64,000 bases of DNA from Liolophura sinensis (taxonomy: Eukaryota > Mollusca > Polyplacophora > Chitonida > Chitonidae), in assembly GCF_032854445.1 (NCBI RefSeq), contig NC_088306.1, forward strand, positions 30,351,764 through 30,415,763, read 5' to 3'. The position numbers and the translations under genes were made by a program. Numbering within the stretch: the stretch's first letter is position 1; each line of letters starts with the position of its first letter. The notes under the pieces are model-generated. The model was not told the DNA's origin. It ran no database searches and saw nothing but the letters and a program-made list of their open reading frames with translations. Positions 32,761 to 46,115 of this stretch are shown here, one piece after another.

Positions 32761-33155
32761 AGTATTTAAATCGTGTTGCATGCTAGTATATAAGTTGTTG
32801 ATAAGAAAATATGTACCTCAGTCAGTTGCTCTTTGATTGCAACTGCTCATACATTCAACAAGGTGGCCTAATTCAACACGATGAATATACATCCCCTAGC
32901 CCAAGATTAAGCAGATTTAAACACAATCATGAAGCAGAGTGCCATAGATTATGAACGCTCAGCCCATATTATTCTTATTGTAAAAGGTATAAAACTTAAA
33001 GTAAAGTAAAGAGTAAAGGTGTTTGATGGAATAGTTTTTGCAGTAATAACTTGATGTTGATGGAAATTGTCACATTTTATATACCTCTCCTAGTAAGGAT
33101 AATTTACAATGTCAACATTATCCTCTTATCGTAAAGTCTGCGAGAGAGGAAAGCC

Positions 33156-33640
33156 GATATCCTAGAACATGTTAGATGGCACAACTCAGGCTAGTGCTCA
33201 TGGGTACAATATACCATATGCTACAGGATACAACACTGGAGTCCTGTGCGGATATCCTAGAACATGTTAGATGGCACAACTCAGGCTAGTGCTCATGGGT
33301 ACAATATACCATATGCTACAGGATACAACACTGGAGTCCTGTGCGGATATCCTAGAACATGTTAGGTGGAACAACTCAGGCTAGTGCTCATGAGTACAAT
33401 ATACCACATGCTACACGATACAACACTACAGTCCTGTGCGGATATCCTAGAACATGTTAGATGGCACAACCCAGGTTAGTGCTCATGGGTACTATATACC
33501 GCCTGCTACAGGATACAACACTGGAGTCCTGTGCGGATATCCTATTACATATTAGATGGCACAACGCATGCTAGTGCTCATGACTACAATATACCACTTG
33601 CTACAGGATACAACACAGCAGCCCTGGGCGGATATCGCTA
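33156..33640. repeat. 95-bp minisatellite
   Basis: Five copies with gatatcctagaacatgttag at 33156, 33251, 33346 and so on, each ending tacaacactggagtcctgtg. The last copy is diverged. Confidence 0.95.
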
Positions 33641-33847
33641 TTTTTCACCTCTCTCGAATCGGATCGTCTCCGATTCCATATCTTATCACTGACTGCCCCT
33701 GTTTACTCCAGGTGAATTCATTAAATTATATGTCTTCTCCTGGGTTTTTACTGAAGTTATGGTGCTGGGGCTACCATTTAAGGACTTATATGATAAGTTA
33801 ATAAAAATCTTGACTAAAGTTAATTGACAACAGGTCGTATTTTGCCA

Positions 33848-34085
33848 CAGAAATCTGTTACACCAACACAAACATGTGTTAAACTTCACACAGCAATACC
33901 GAAATCTGTTACACCAACACAAACATGTGTTAAACTTCACACAGCAACACTGAAATCTGTTACACCAACACAACATGTGTCAAACTTCACACAGCAACAC
34001 CGAAATCTGTTACACCAACACAACATGTGTAAAACTTCACACAGCAACACAGAAATATGCTACACCAACACAAACATCTGTTAAA
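33848..34085. repeat. 51-bp minisatellite
   Basis: Five copies of aaatctgttacaccaacaca + aacatgtgttaaacttcaca + cagcaacaccg, starting at 33851, 33902 and 33953. The forward open frame (KSVTPTQTCVKLHTA repeats) is a by-product. Confidence 0.95.
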
Positions 34086-34558
34086 TAAAAGTGAAGTAGA
34101 CTTTTATGTCACAACTTAAAATCACGAACTTGTGTTGAACTAAAATGAGGTAATATTTGCAAGACAACATAAACTTCTGTATTTTGCAATAAGTATCGTG
34201 CATAATATTCATCTTATCTTGTTTTCATTTTATTCCGCACAAGACGTTGTGTTAATTCAGCACGTGATACAGTTGTTCAAATGTGACAAAAGACTTTTGT
34301 TGGAAAGAACGCAAGAACGCATGTGTTCGTAAAAAAGGGTCTTTTTGTGTCAATCTATGCTGTAAATGTTGATTTCTGTTGACTTTATTTCAGACCAATG
34401 ATTGCTTGTAGTCTTAATGGTTGGTTAATCCTGTTCTCTTTCCACGCGCGCACTTCCCCTTTGCTAATTCATGTGGCTGTTGGTTTTCTTGTTCCATTTT
34501 TTCTTTCTTAACCCAATATCTGTCTATTTCTAACATCTTAAACCTTGTTTAATTTCAG

Positions 34559-37500
34559 ATGCAGCCCACCGTCCTAATCCTCTTGTCGTTGATTCAAGTC
34601 GGGGTTGTTCGTTGTGGAAGTAGGTTTCATTTTTATTTATTTCAAAACTAAAAACCTGGAACACCTTTACACAACTTTGTAAATCGCATTCCCGATAATG
34701 GTCTTTGTAAATGACAATGTCGTGTGAAGTGCTTTTAGATGTCGTGGTTAACGAGAACACTTACAAATAACTGTTACGAAGTTTTGTAGATTGCTCTTTG
34801 GGTGACAATCTGTGCTTCTCAATGAACAGTTCATCATTTACGTGCCAAAGGTAGATAGATTCAGTTCATCATTTACATGCCAGAAGTGGATATATTCAGT
34901 TCATCATTTACATGCCAAAGGTGGATAGATTCAGTTCATCATTTACATGCCAAAGGTGGATAGATTCAGTTCATAATTTACATGCCAAGGGTGGATAGAT
35001 TCAGTTCATCATTTACATGCCAAGGGTGGATAGATTCAGTTCATCATTTACATGCCAGGGTGGATAGATTCAGTTCATAATTTACATGCCAAAGGTGGAT
35101 AGATTCAGTTCATCATTTACATGCCAAAGGTGGACAGATTCAGTTCATCATTTACATGCCAAAGGTGGACAGATTCGGTTCATCATTTACATGCCAAAGG
35201 TGGACAGATTCAGTTCATCATTTACATGCCAAAGGTGGATAGATTCGGTTCATCATTTACATGCCAAAGGTGGATAGATTCGGTTAACCATCGAACTTAC
35301 CACGTGTGACGTACAGATATTCACACCATACTGCCGAAAATAAGTGATCATCAGTGAAACTTAGACTTCGCTCTTGACCACTAGGCCACGGTTCGCTCCG
35401 GCTAATAAGTTTAAATAAGTGACTCTCCTTACTAACGGAAAAGCGGTTTGTGTCAAACACTTTCGTATTTTTGAACATTTCCAGATAGGATGAAACTTGT
35501 GATTTGTAAATTATTACATATACATGATGATTCTTTAATTTCAAACGTACCATTCTTCCAATCTTTTAACACAATTCTTCAATTCAGTCCTCTTGTGAAC
35601 AGCCCCGTAGCAGTCATGTAGCTACACTTCTTCGCTGGCCCATTCGTTTTATTTCACCGTATCTCAACAATCCTAACGCCTTGGTGACAGGTGCTACTGT
35701 TGCTAGTCTAACGTTCGTTGATAACCATGTGTCACGGCGGGAAAAGCCGTCAACAATCTGCCAAAGGTCAGTGGTTTACACCGTGCCCTCTGGATTCCTC
35801 CACACACAAACATGTCCGATATCGTATAAGTGAACAATCGTGAAACGACAATCAGCAACCATCCGTACACCATCTGGCAGGCATATGCACGCGGACCACT
35901 TTGTAAGACTACGTCCCATACAATTCAGTAACGAACTAAGAACGTATATAAAGTTATAAATTAGAGCGGACTCATTGCCGTCAACAGTTTTCTTTAATGA
36001 CGGCAAGAGGTGAGGAATGTTTTAGGCGAATAAAGTAGAGCTATATCCAAATAGTGTTCTATAGTAATTCCAGCGTTTGTCGTTAATCAAAATATGCGCA
36101 ATCAATCGATGTCTCTTCTCCAATAGCCGCCGGTTACGGGGAAAAATGTAAAACGGCGGCAGACTGTGATGAGTCCAAGAAACTGAATGTTTGCCAAAAA
36201 GTCTCCAGTACCTGTATGGAAGGGGTCTGCATGTGTTCGCCAAAATTCAAATCTTCTGACGGCATCTGTATCCCAGGTATGTTCATATCGTTATGGGGGT
36301 TTCTAGATTTGACATTAGGTCTTTCTGCCGAGACGTCGTCCTTTGATTACGACTATAAGATATCGGCTAAAAATCAGCACGTATCAGTATTTCACTAAGG
36401 TAGCGCTTTGGTTAATTTGCAGTTGACATTAATGCATTTTCCTCCCACAGCTCTGCTTAAGCCATAGTGCCTGGGGCGTGTAACTTGCTACTATTTAAGC
36501 AACTACATGGTCAGTTACAAAGAAACTGAGGTAAAGTGACAAGGGGCCGAATTTCACCGGTTACGTGCGACTATTTGTACATAAATATTACGTGCCTTAA
36601 GTCTTTTGTTAAATATATTTCATCCGATATATGCTTTATGTTAATGTTTTAATACATAAATATCACCTTGTGGTAGGTACTCTGGCTTGCTCTCTATACT
36701 GGAAGTCTTTCATTGCATGTATGTCATCTGATATATACTTCACTTTTGCGTTTTGTTCGCCTTTAATTCTCTTTAATGTTATGTTTTGTAGACGAGAACT
36801 TTTCCGTGGTGGGAGATGTGTGTCAAACCAGCACTGTAGTGGTCAACGGCGAATGTAACGCTCAGACAAAAAGGGTCCAGTGCGAAGCTGGAACCACAAA
36901 TGTCGGGAACTCTATCTGCATTGGAAGCAATGAGAAACTTCTTGGTGACGCGTGTGGAACGGGTGATTCGTGCTATAGCTACTTCCGTGAGTCGTACATG
37001 TACATACGATAGTGCAATGCCCGCTGCCACGGTTTGAAACAGTCTACTCGTCAAAACAGACATTCGTATACCAGCCGTCAACCAAAATGAACGTCGTTGC
37101 AGATCAATAATCACAAGGAAAATTCTCAAAAAACTAAGAAGTCTATAATGCCATGCCCACTGTAAAGGTCTTTGTATTAGAAACTGTTTCACTATAATTA
37201 GCCCATTATGGAATCCAAAGAAATGTCAAAAACTGTTTCGGTGTAGTTATAAGTCTCCGAAATGTATTTTTTTCTCTAAAACACTGGACTCATATCTATT
37301 AAAATGTCTGGTACAGACACAATTACTGACATACAGCACACTATGTAAAACCAGCGCAGCGACGACAGTGTGACAGACAACATTGTGAGTGAGTGAGTGC
37401 TTGGGGTTTAACGTCGTACTCAACAATTTTTCAGTCATATGACGACGATGACATACAGCACACAGAGTAAAACCTGAGCATTCACGACAGTGTGACAGAC

Positions 37501-40500
37501 ATAAAGCATACAGAGTAAAACCACAACGGCGACAACATTGTGAAAGACAAACAGTACACAGAGTAAAACCATAACGTTGACAACATTGTGATGGACATAC
37601 AGCACACAGAGTAAAACCAGAGCGGCGACGACAGAGTGACAGACGAACAGCACAGAGTAAAACCAGAGCAACGACGATATTGTGACAGACATACAGCACA
37701 CAGAGTAAAACCAGAGCAGCGACAACACTGTGATAGACATACAGAACACAGAGAACACTGTGATAGACATACAGAACACAGAGTAAACCCAGAGCAGCGA
37801 CGACATTGTAACAGACATACAGCACATAGAATAAAACCATAACGGCGACAACATAGTGACAGACATACAGCACACAGAGTAAGACCAGAGCAGCAACGAC
37901 ATTGTGACAGACGTACAGCACACAGAATAAATCCAAACCAGCGACGACATTGTGACAGACCTAAAGCACACAGAGTAAAACCAGAGCAGCGACGACATTG
38001 TGACAGACATACAGCACACAGAGTAAAACCAGAGCAGCGACGACAGTGTGACAGACATACAGCACACAGAGTAAACCAGAGCAGCGACGACATTGTGACA
38101 GACATACATCACAAAAAGTAAAACCAGAGCAGCGACGCATTGTGACAGACATACATCACAAAAAGTAAAACCAGAGCAGGGACGACATTGTGATAGACGT
38201 ACAGCACACAGGGTAAAACCACAGCAGCGACGGCACTGTGACAGACGTACAGCACACAGAGAAAAACCAGAGCAGCGACTATATTGTGATGATTGGCAAA
38301 TGGTCACGCGCAATGAAATACGGACTCAATATACATCAGTGAACTCTATTTTTTCCTGTAAATGTTTAAATAGTAGCAAATTAAGATTGAGGTCAAGAAC
38401 TGAAACACAAATACAATTCAAATGTTTTACTCTAGGCAGTTTAAAATTTATACATTGATTCTATGCTGCAGAACAATGTATCAACCATGGACCTTTCGTG
38501 CTCTAAGTTAGGCTTACTAATTTACATGTTGCTTAATGAATACAATTCTTGATTTACTATCATTTTAAACCGTCTGAGCTATTTCACTAAGCCTTTTTAG
38601 GACACGAAATCCTATCTGAGGATGTCAGAGTTGTTACGAATTTCTGCTTGTATTATTTCGAACTTGTGTATTTTTTCCATTAGCTGGCCAGTTAGCGCAG
38701 CGGGCCCAGTGCTCAGGAGGCGTTTGCGGCTGCGCAGTCAACACCATCTGGGAAGGGACCACATGTCGACCACGTAAGTATGTCTTCTGTATCATTACGT
38801 GTCGATCACGTAAGCATGCTGCTAGAACTATTGCTTCTTGAATCCTTACTGCTGAAAATTTTGCGTCTTGAACACTTGCTGCTGGAATTCTTGTGGCTTG
38901 AATCCTTGATGTTTGAATCCTTGCTGCTGGAATACTTGTTGCTTGAATCCTTGCTGCTGGAATTCTTGCTTGTTGCAATTCTTGCTTCTTGAATCCTTGC
39001 TGCTGGAACTCTTGCTTCTGGAATTCTTGCTACTAGAATTTTTGCTGCTTGAATCCTTGCTGCTGGAATTCTTGCTTCTTGAATCTTTGCTGCTGGAATT
39101 CTTGCTGCTTGAATCCTTACTGCTGGAATTCTTGCGTCTTGAATCCTTGCTGCTGGAATTTTTCCTGCTTGAATCCTTGCTGCTGGAATTCTTGCTTCTT
39201 GAATCTTTGCTGCTGGAATTCTTGCTGCTTGAATTCTTCCGTCTTGAATCTTTGCTGTTGGAATTTTTCCTGCTTGACTCCTTGCTACCCGAATTCTTGC
39301 TGCTGAAATCACTGCTGCTTGAATCCATGCGCCTCGAATTCTTACTGCTTGAACCCTTGCTGCGGGAATTCGTGCTGCTGGAATTCGTGCTGTTTGAATC
39401 CTTGCTGATGGTATCCTTGCTGCTTGAATCCATGCTGATGGTATCCTTGCTGCTTGAATACTTGCTGCTGGAATTCTTGTTGCTTGAATCCTTGCTGCAG
39501 GAATTTTTGCTTCTTGAATCCTTGCTGCTGGAATTCTTGCCTCTTGAATCCTTGCTGCTGGAATTTTTGCTTCTTGAATCCTTGCTGCGTGAATCCTTGC
39601 GTCTTGAGTCTTTGCTGCAGGAATTCTTGCATCTTCAATCCTTGATGCTGAAATTCTGGCTGCTTGAATCCTTGCTACTCGAATTCGTTGGGACAGCCAC
39701 CCACCGACTACGCGTTTGATGTCATATCTTGAACATCGCCTGCCTTTACCTACATGTGCATCACTTAAAACTGATGCTTCTCTTTTGTATTTTACCAGCT
39801 TTATTAACCAGCTATATGTTATATAATATCGCTAGCCAATCATGAAGCGCGATAAAAAGTACCTTAGTCGGTGCGGATATGTTATCCGACAAGTGGCGTT
39901 TGGCAGTGCATACAGGTTACAACATAGGAGGTGATCAAACAAAAGAGAGAAACTCTCCAATCTGCAAAAAAAACCATGTCTGTAGTAGCTAAAGACTCTC
40001 GCCTTTCAGTCGCGATGACACACACGGTGAGAGTTTAGACCCAAGGAGAAGGAATTTGTACATTGCCCAGTTTTTACTGCTTATATTAGTGATATTAATG
40101 ACAATAAGTTATCGCATGTTTAGTACTCGTCTTCCACCATGACGTTCATATTGTTCATATTCAGTAACTTGCCAAACGTGGGTGGTTTACCCGTGGCAAT
40201 TTTCAGGTCAAAAATTCTTGAGCTTGCAGGTAAAAAGTAATGAAACAAATGATAAATAATATCCAGTTGGAGAGGCGGTATATTGTTTTAATTTGTGATA
40301 TCGCGTTTTTTATAAAGTTAGACTTCGAGCCACTGTCAGGAACCGTCTATAAAAATGCAGTGTGACATTTTTCTCATCTAAATCTATGTATATGTGTACT
40401 TGTCATTACACTGTTGCCCCTCTTTCGGTTTCGTTTTCTCAGGTCGGTTCTCAGACTCATGTAGCTTAACGTTGCAGTGCTCCGCTTCCCATAGCTGTGT

Positions 40501-41876
40501 CGACGCCAAATGCGTATGTAAGAACGGCCAGAAAATCTTTATGGATTACTGTTTTGGATCTGAAGGTAGGTTGAGTGAAATATACCTGAAGTACTATATA
40601 ATTTGAAAACACCTCCCCCCACCACCACCTTCATCTTAGGCACACGTACGTTACTTTATCGGTGCATTCTTCCACCATTGTTCATCGTAAAAGCAAAACA
40701 TAGATGTCAATCGGTGAGAAATTTGGACGTCGAAAGAAAACGTAGAAGTTAAGTATTTTAATAAAAAGTAGTTAAATAAAAAAGTATCACCATCGTCTTC
40801 GGAAAAACAGAAACACTCGTGGAATGGCATGTTATTCTAAACAATGAATGAACCGAACATGCCAGATGTCCCACTAACCCTTTTAACAGCGTTACTTTTC
40901 ATTCAGTTCTCTGTGAAAAAAAATTGTGAAGGATTGAACAAACGTTGATTATGATTGATCAAATGCGCGTATTTGACTGACAGCTCGGAAATGTTTATAA
41001 AACGAACGACATATGTTGAAGGGCATCATTTATCAGTTGTATAGTCAGGAAAGCAACTCTTCAGTTTACCCATATATATTTCATTTCGTTTACCTTAGCT
41101 CAGCATCTTCGTCTTTTTGTCCACAGACTATGGTCAGGTGGCCGAGAAATCGAACTGTACTTTCGAGGCGAAGTGTGCTCTTGGGCTTAAATGTGCCACA
41201 TGCACAGAGAACCCTTACCCCACCTGCGTCAAGATTGACTCAGGTATGATTTCTTGTACCTAGAAGGGGTGGGGAGAGGTAGAGGGGTCGTCCTGGGTTG
41301 TGGGATCGAGTGGATAAAGCTTGACATATTACCCAACCATCAAGGGTTATGTATATATACACATCAATTGTTAGAATTTGGCCCTCGTTCGTTTTTATTA
41401 AAAGACAACAGCATGGAGGAAGACAGAGGAGCAGCAGTATCATGCATGGCAAATAGCCACATTTAAGCTGTCAGTTTATCTCAGCCAGGGTTTTGCATAT
41501 GTTTATATATATGTAGTAGCAACTTACGCTTGTCCTAGAACCATCGCGTGAGTAAAATTAGACAATGAAATGAAGTGATGAGATGTTAATTGTAATCAAT
41601 AATACGTCATTGGTCTACAGTTACTCAAAATCATGTGCTGTCATCACGTCAAAATACTGTATAAGGCCAACGGCACGAGAATGGTTGGTGCACCAGCCAT
41701 ATACAGCCTCATGCAGGCATACCGTATGGGACTATTCTCCATGCTGTAGCCTGTTACATTACTAGTGCAATATTAGCCGTTTTTTAATTTCTGTTTCAGG
41801 TGCTCCTAGATCTGCGTACCTAGCTCCCTGGATCGTGGCTGCTCTTATGATGAGTCTTACAAAACCCTTTTTCTAA
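34559..41876 (+). CDS. Secreted cysteine-rich protein with GPI-signal-like tail, seven exons
   Basis: Exons: 34559-34619, 36127-36276, 36792-36986, 38684-38773, 40443-40565, 41127-41243 and 41800-41876. All six introns are GT-AG and all are phase 1. Together they give 813 bases, 270 residues with no internal stop. Residues 1-20 (MQPTVLILLSLIQVG...) are a signal peptide. Residues 21-245 contain 28 Cys. Exon 2 has an EB/EGF-like spacing (EKCKTAADC...VC...TCMEGVCMCSPKF...GIC), and exon 5 a similar one (SCSLTLQC...SCVDAKCVCKNGQ). The C-terminus (SAYLAPWIVAALMMSLTKPFF) is hydrophobic and follows small residues, as in a GPI-attachment signal. It is probably an extracellular, surface-anchored protein. 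I recognise no named family. The ATG sits right after an acceptor (tttaatttcag), so a 5'-untranslated exon lies upstream. Introns 1, 3 and 4 carry minisatellites. Confidence 0.85.
34845..35285. repeat. 35-bp minisatellite in intron 1 of the Cys-rich gene
   Basis: Twelve copies of tcagttcatcatttacatgc + caaaggtggatagat. Confidence 0.95.
35286..36126. other. Rest of intron 1, with degraded SINE pieces
   Basis: At 35300-35400 a minus-strand tRNA-like SINE head is visible (gaccactaggccacggttcg). At 35785-35855 there is a degraded family 1 tail (gatatcgtataagtgaacaa). No other feature was found. Confidence 0.5.
36425..36620 (+). repeat. Dispersed repeat family A, intron 2
   Basis: ctgcttaagccatagtgcct ggggcgtgtaacttgctac, then gtgacaaggggccgaatttc accggttacgtgcgac. 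Confidence 0.75.
37035..37160 (-). mobile_element. Foldback-element fragment in intron 3
   Basis: acagacattcgtataccagc cgtcaaccaaaatgaacgt matches the arm sequence of the element at 32380-32760. Confidence 0.6.
37386..37448 (-). mobile_element. SINE family 2 tail fragment in intron 3
   Basis: gagtgcttggggtttaacgt cgtactcaacaatttttcag tcatatgacgacga is the inverted 3' end of family 2. It abuts the 48-bp array. Confidence 0.88.
37448..38290. repeat. 48-bp minisatellite in intron 3 of the Cys-rich gene
   Basis: About 18 copies of a 48-base unit: cagacatacagcacacagag + taaaaccagagcagcgacga + cattgtga. Being divisible by three, it yields overlapping Cys/Leu-rich open frames (VLLCVLYVCHNVVAAL type) on the minus strand, which are not taken as genes. 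Confidence 0.95.
38820..39690. repeat. 30-bp minisatellite in intron 4 of the Cys-rich gene
   Basis: About 29 copies of ttgctgctggaattcttgct + tcttgaatcc. The ten-codon unit produces a 268-codon Leu/Glu-rich forward frame (LLLESLLLEF) and a 195-codon Ser/Lys-rich reverse frame (SSKNSSSKDS). It begins 47 bases after the exon 4 donor, so it is intronic. Confidence 0.95.
39691..40442. other. Rest of intron 4
   Basis: Contains the dispersed repeat copy at 40155-40220 (see 24730-24800); otherwise nothing identified. Confidence 0.5.
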
Positions 41877-42335
41877 AACTCCAAGACACCAGAATCGATG
41901 CCTGTTGGAACAAAAATCTCACTTCTACAATGCAACAGTTTCGTCTCGGTATAATCTGAAAAAAAAAGAAATGGGTAACTTACACGACTATTTCGCCCGA
42001 GTGGTTTTGACACGCGCTCGGGAGGAAGGGGGGTGGGGGGTGTTGTGGAAAGGGAAGGAGAGGTTGTGGAGACTGATGCACCATGATCCGAGAACGTCAT
42101 TTTTATCTTTTGCTGAAAAACAGTGTGAGTTCTTTTTGGAAATATCCAAAATGAATTATAGCAATGACCTAAAAGTTCCATCTTTTGTTTCCCCAGGTAC
42201 AGTGCATGTTTAGAAGTCTTTGTCAAAAGGCCCTAAAATTGGTTTTTAAAACTAAAGTTGGAAATCCTAAAAGTTGTTCTTCGAAGATGCACTGAATCAA
42301 GTACAGCCATTCTGAATTCTTTATTTCAACCTCCA
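41877..42335 (+). other. Probable 3' untranslated / downstream region of the Cys-rich gene
   Basis: No further splice signal or conserved frame was seen. I could not place a confident polyadenylation signal. Confidence 0.3.
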
Positions 42336-42337
42336 AC

Positions 42338-42515
42338 ACTCAGCTACATTGTTTGGATGATGCCTCAATAGGAGTCAGCTACATTGTTTGGATGATGCCT
42401 CAGTAGGAGTCAGCTACATTGTTTGGATGATGCCTCAATAGGAGTCAGCTACATTGTTTGGATGATGCCTCAATAGGAGTCAGCTACATTGTTTGGATGA
42501 TGCCTCAATATGAGT
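42338..42515. repeat. 35-bp minisatellite
   Basis: Five nearly identical copies of gtcagctacattgtttggat + gatgcctcaatagga. Confidence 0.95.
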
Positions 42516-45500
42516 CAATTCTTGAGTGATTTGTCCTCAAGCCATAACAGGACATCTAAACGGGGAATGTCCTTGTCCTTTTGGCAATGTACGATCTTGA
42601 AATTAGACTGACCAACTCCCAGGAGCTTACCTTGTTACCTGTGCATGGCAACTCAAAGCTTTTTCAAGGGACTGTACCCATATTCGTGATCAAAGTTTCA
42701 TTTCGGTTCCTTTTCATGTTTATTTGAAGACAAAAGCGTTAAAAAAACCAAAAATGAATGAATCATTGCATAATATTGTCAAAGATGTATCCCTGATATA
42801 TGGCAGACACGTACTTTAGATTTTATCTCAGATGACAGACTTCACAATGAGTTACCAAAACTACCCCATCTACCTCCACATCACATAGCATGGAGATTGC
42901 GCCAGTTAACTTAACAGTCATCGATGGCTCTGCAAGGTTCAGGTTTGAATCGCTATACTATACGATTCCTTACAATGTAACCATGCTAGTCAGGCCAGTG
43001 CCTTCGTTGCCATTAAAATTTAAATGTTACTGATTAAACCAAGTCTTAACGCGGGTGCTAGTGTCATAGGCACTAATGGGAATTTAACTGTGTTTTTTAT
43101 GATCTAGCCATGTATATGGCCGCTGAAAGAAAACATTACGCAGGCGCATGGGCGTCAACGACACAGGTGAAGCATTAACAATGAGTGGTACATCGATAAA
43201 GTTGAGATGACAGGTATGTACAGCTTTACTGTAAGTTTGTGGTCAGGGAATGGAGGAGGATCACGTGACATTTATTAGATAACGATTTGGTGAATTCCAC
43301 AAATCGTGTCAAATGGTGTTTATCCTACATTCATTCGACTTCTCTAACTCGAAAAGTAGGTAAGGCATTCACATCGTGTGAACGCGGCTTTACCATTTGT
43401 TGTGCCTATGACTGTTCACATATATACTCTCTAGTGCCAACTTGAAAGTCTTGCACTGCATTTGTCGACGAGAATTTGTGTAGGCGACTGACAATGATAC
43501 CCGTGAGGGTGGAGACCTAAGTCGCTTTCATAGAGAAAACAAAGGGGAGAGATTTACTTCAGCATGACAAGAAGTGATATTCGATCACATATATGTCTAT
43601 TTGAATCACGATAAAACTTTGATTCAGCCAATGGTTAAGGCACAATATTAAGTAATCAAAGAATTAAGGTAGCCGTATATAGATAATATGGGCTCGACTA
43701 TGTTGGCAATGAATTTTTCGATTCCGTGGCAAATTAATATTTTCTTGCTTTCTATTCGTAAACTTGTAGGTTCTGTTTGGTGCAAAACTGTAAACACGCT
43801 TACAAAAGCATGCTGGAGTAAGAGATTAAAATATCATGCTCAAACCCCCGTTTTTGTCCTCAGCTGAGTTCATACCTTCTCCATCATCTCAGATTCGTAG
43901 CAAAATATCACCAGAGCACGCTCCCAGAGGTTTGTGCATTGTATCTGAAATGAGCACAGCAAGTTTAATAACCTTATGTCTTTTTCGATTTCCCATCGAT
44001 AAGTGTTCAATGGATGTTGTCCTTCCGTAGTTCAATAAAAATGTCGATAATTGTGCCATACGAATGTACATCAGTAATTTTCAGTTCTGTATATTTAGAC
44101 CTTGAGACTATAATGACCAGGACTATGGTACAACGTTGTAAGGTTGTTTCGTAGAACTGTAGTTAATGTATTCTTAGTAGAATTTTTGCAATGTAAATTT
44201 TCCTTGATGACTAGCTACGTTTCTGCGTCGGTTTCATGTTGTTACCTGTGGTACAGGTGAAAATTATGTCTCATTTCCTATATTTTTTGCTTTGTTTTTT
44301 GATTTTTTAAAGTTTTTTTGTAGATTTTTTGGCTTTCATGGGCGGTTGTAAGATTTACGCATATGTTTTGTGATAAGTTTTCAATCTTTATCAATAAATG
44401 TACGTTGTAATTTGATGTATTCTTGGATTTTGTTGTTTTTTTCAGTAGATTTTCATTAATTCTCTTCCAAAAATTTACAAAGAATTGTATAATTAAAAAC
44501 ATTTATACAAGGCTGCTAATTTCTGAATGAACTCTGTTAGAATCGACTGATTATTCATTCTAGAGTGGAGAAACAGTACATATTAACACCGCACTCTCCG
44601 TTATCGCTCTGGGGAATACCATAGTCCAATCCCCTTGTCGGCCAGGTGCCAGTAGTATAGAGCTTGCACTAATTGTGTGAGTGAGGCATCGTGTCTCGTG
44701 GATGAGGATGGTTTTTAAGCCAACACTCAAAAATATTTCAAAAAGACCATCACGGTTAGTTTTATGGCTGGAGGAAGCCGGGGTACAGGGACGTAAACTT
44801 TTGACGGTTTTCTGACGGGCTATCCCACACTTGATGCACAGATATATGTATCTACACCATACTCGTGGAAGACAAGTGATCTTAAGCGAACTTTGTACTG
44901 CGCTAACGGTCAAACGACCGCTTATTGCTACCAATATTCCACAACAGATCCAACCGCACTAGATATGCATGGAGTTTCAGTCGGGCAACACTACAGACGC
45001 AAGGCGATACTCTCGTGATATGTGACGGTGTATCATACAATTAAATCTGCATGTTAAAGCCGAAACAAGGAAACAAATACTTGCCTTATACTTCTACAAC
45101 AAGTCGGTTTCGTTGGATGTGGTTTCATTTCATCGTTTAAAAATGTACTGTGTATGAATATTGCACCCCTGTAGCACTGCGGTCATTGTGTACACGATTT
45201 AACCGTACTCCGTTCATGCGGCGTCCAGCATGAAACCGCAAGAACATAGCGGCTGGGTTAGAAATCATGTTTTGTGATACCTCATTAAACAAAGTCCTGA
45301 ACGATATCCGCAGACAGGATATAGCTTCTCCATGTTCGTGCAAACAGCATCGGTGTGACGTATATCTACAGGTACCATGGCCGGTGGTTTACATCCGAAC
45401 CTTATCCGGTTGCTAGTGCACGTAAATTTTCTTGGGAACAATTATCAAAAAAAAATGATAATAATAAGAAATAAATCAGTGAGTTCGAAGATGATTTGTT

Positions 45501-45930
45501 TCTTTCTTGACAACACCTATCAAAATAAATTATAAAATAATAAATAAATAAATGTATTACAAGATGATTCGCTTCTTTCTTGAGACCACCGGAAAAAATA
45601 AATTATTACAAAAATAAATAAAAAATGTATTAGAAAATGATTTGTTTCTTATTTGAGAGCACCAATCAAACTAAATTTTTAAAACTGAACAACTACCCAA
45701 CATGTGTCGTACAAATACCCACGCCATAGTGAAGGAAGAAAGATGGTGGTCAACGAATTCAAGGACGCCGTCAACTGACAACTGTCTCCACCATAGCTCA
45801 GACGAGAATCCGAATAATGTACAGAATAATGTATTAGCAAGATGAATTGTCCCAAAGTTCGCTATCAGTGAACATTAACAAAATTATACTGATCCTGAAT
45901 CAGAATCAGTTAAAGCATGGACCACACAGA
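42516..45930. other. Long non-coding stretch with SINE debris
   Basis: No gene is supported. At 44610-44940 a minus-oriented, degraded tRNA-type SINE is suggested by ttatggctggaggaagccgg and a terminal gctaacggtcaaacgaccgc; related debris is at 45690-45790. The rest is AT-rich unique sequence. Confidence 0.45.
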
Positions 45931-45939
45931 TGCTTATTA

Positions 45940-46115
45940 GATAGACAGCTGTTACCACAGCTGAACATAACTGTTACCACAGCTGTACATAGCTGTTACC
46001 ACAGCTGAACATAACTGTTACCACAGCTGAACATAACTGTTACCACAACTGTACATAGCTGTTACCACAGCTGAACATAACTGTTACCACAACTGAACAT
46101 AACTGTATCACTGTC
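45940..46115. repeat. 22-bp minisatellite
   Basis: About eight copies of ctgttaccacagctgaacat + aa. Confidence 0.93.

Noticed and set aside
34860-35309. Overlapping 62-63 codon frames with Ser/His-rich repeats
   Set aside because: By-products of the 35-bp intronic minisatellite.
37247-38313. Cys/Leu-rich minus-strand frames up to 292 codons
   Set aside because: They are produced by the 48-bp intronic array and by adjacent SINE sequence.
38806-39719. Apparent leucine-rich protein (268 codons) and Ser/Lys-rich protein (195 codons)
   Set aside because: Both come from the 30-bp minisatellite inside intron 4.
44560-44934. 124-codon minus-strand frame
   Set aside because: It overlaps degraded SINE sequence and has no domain.
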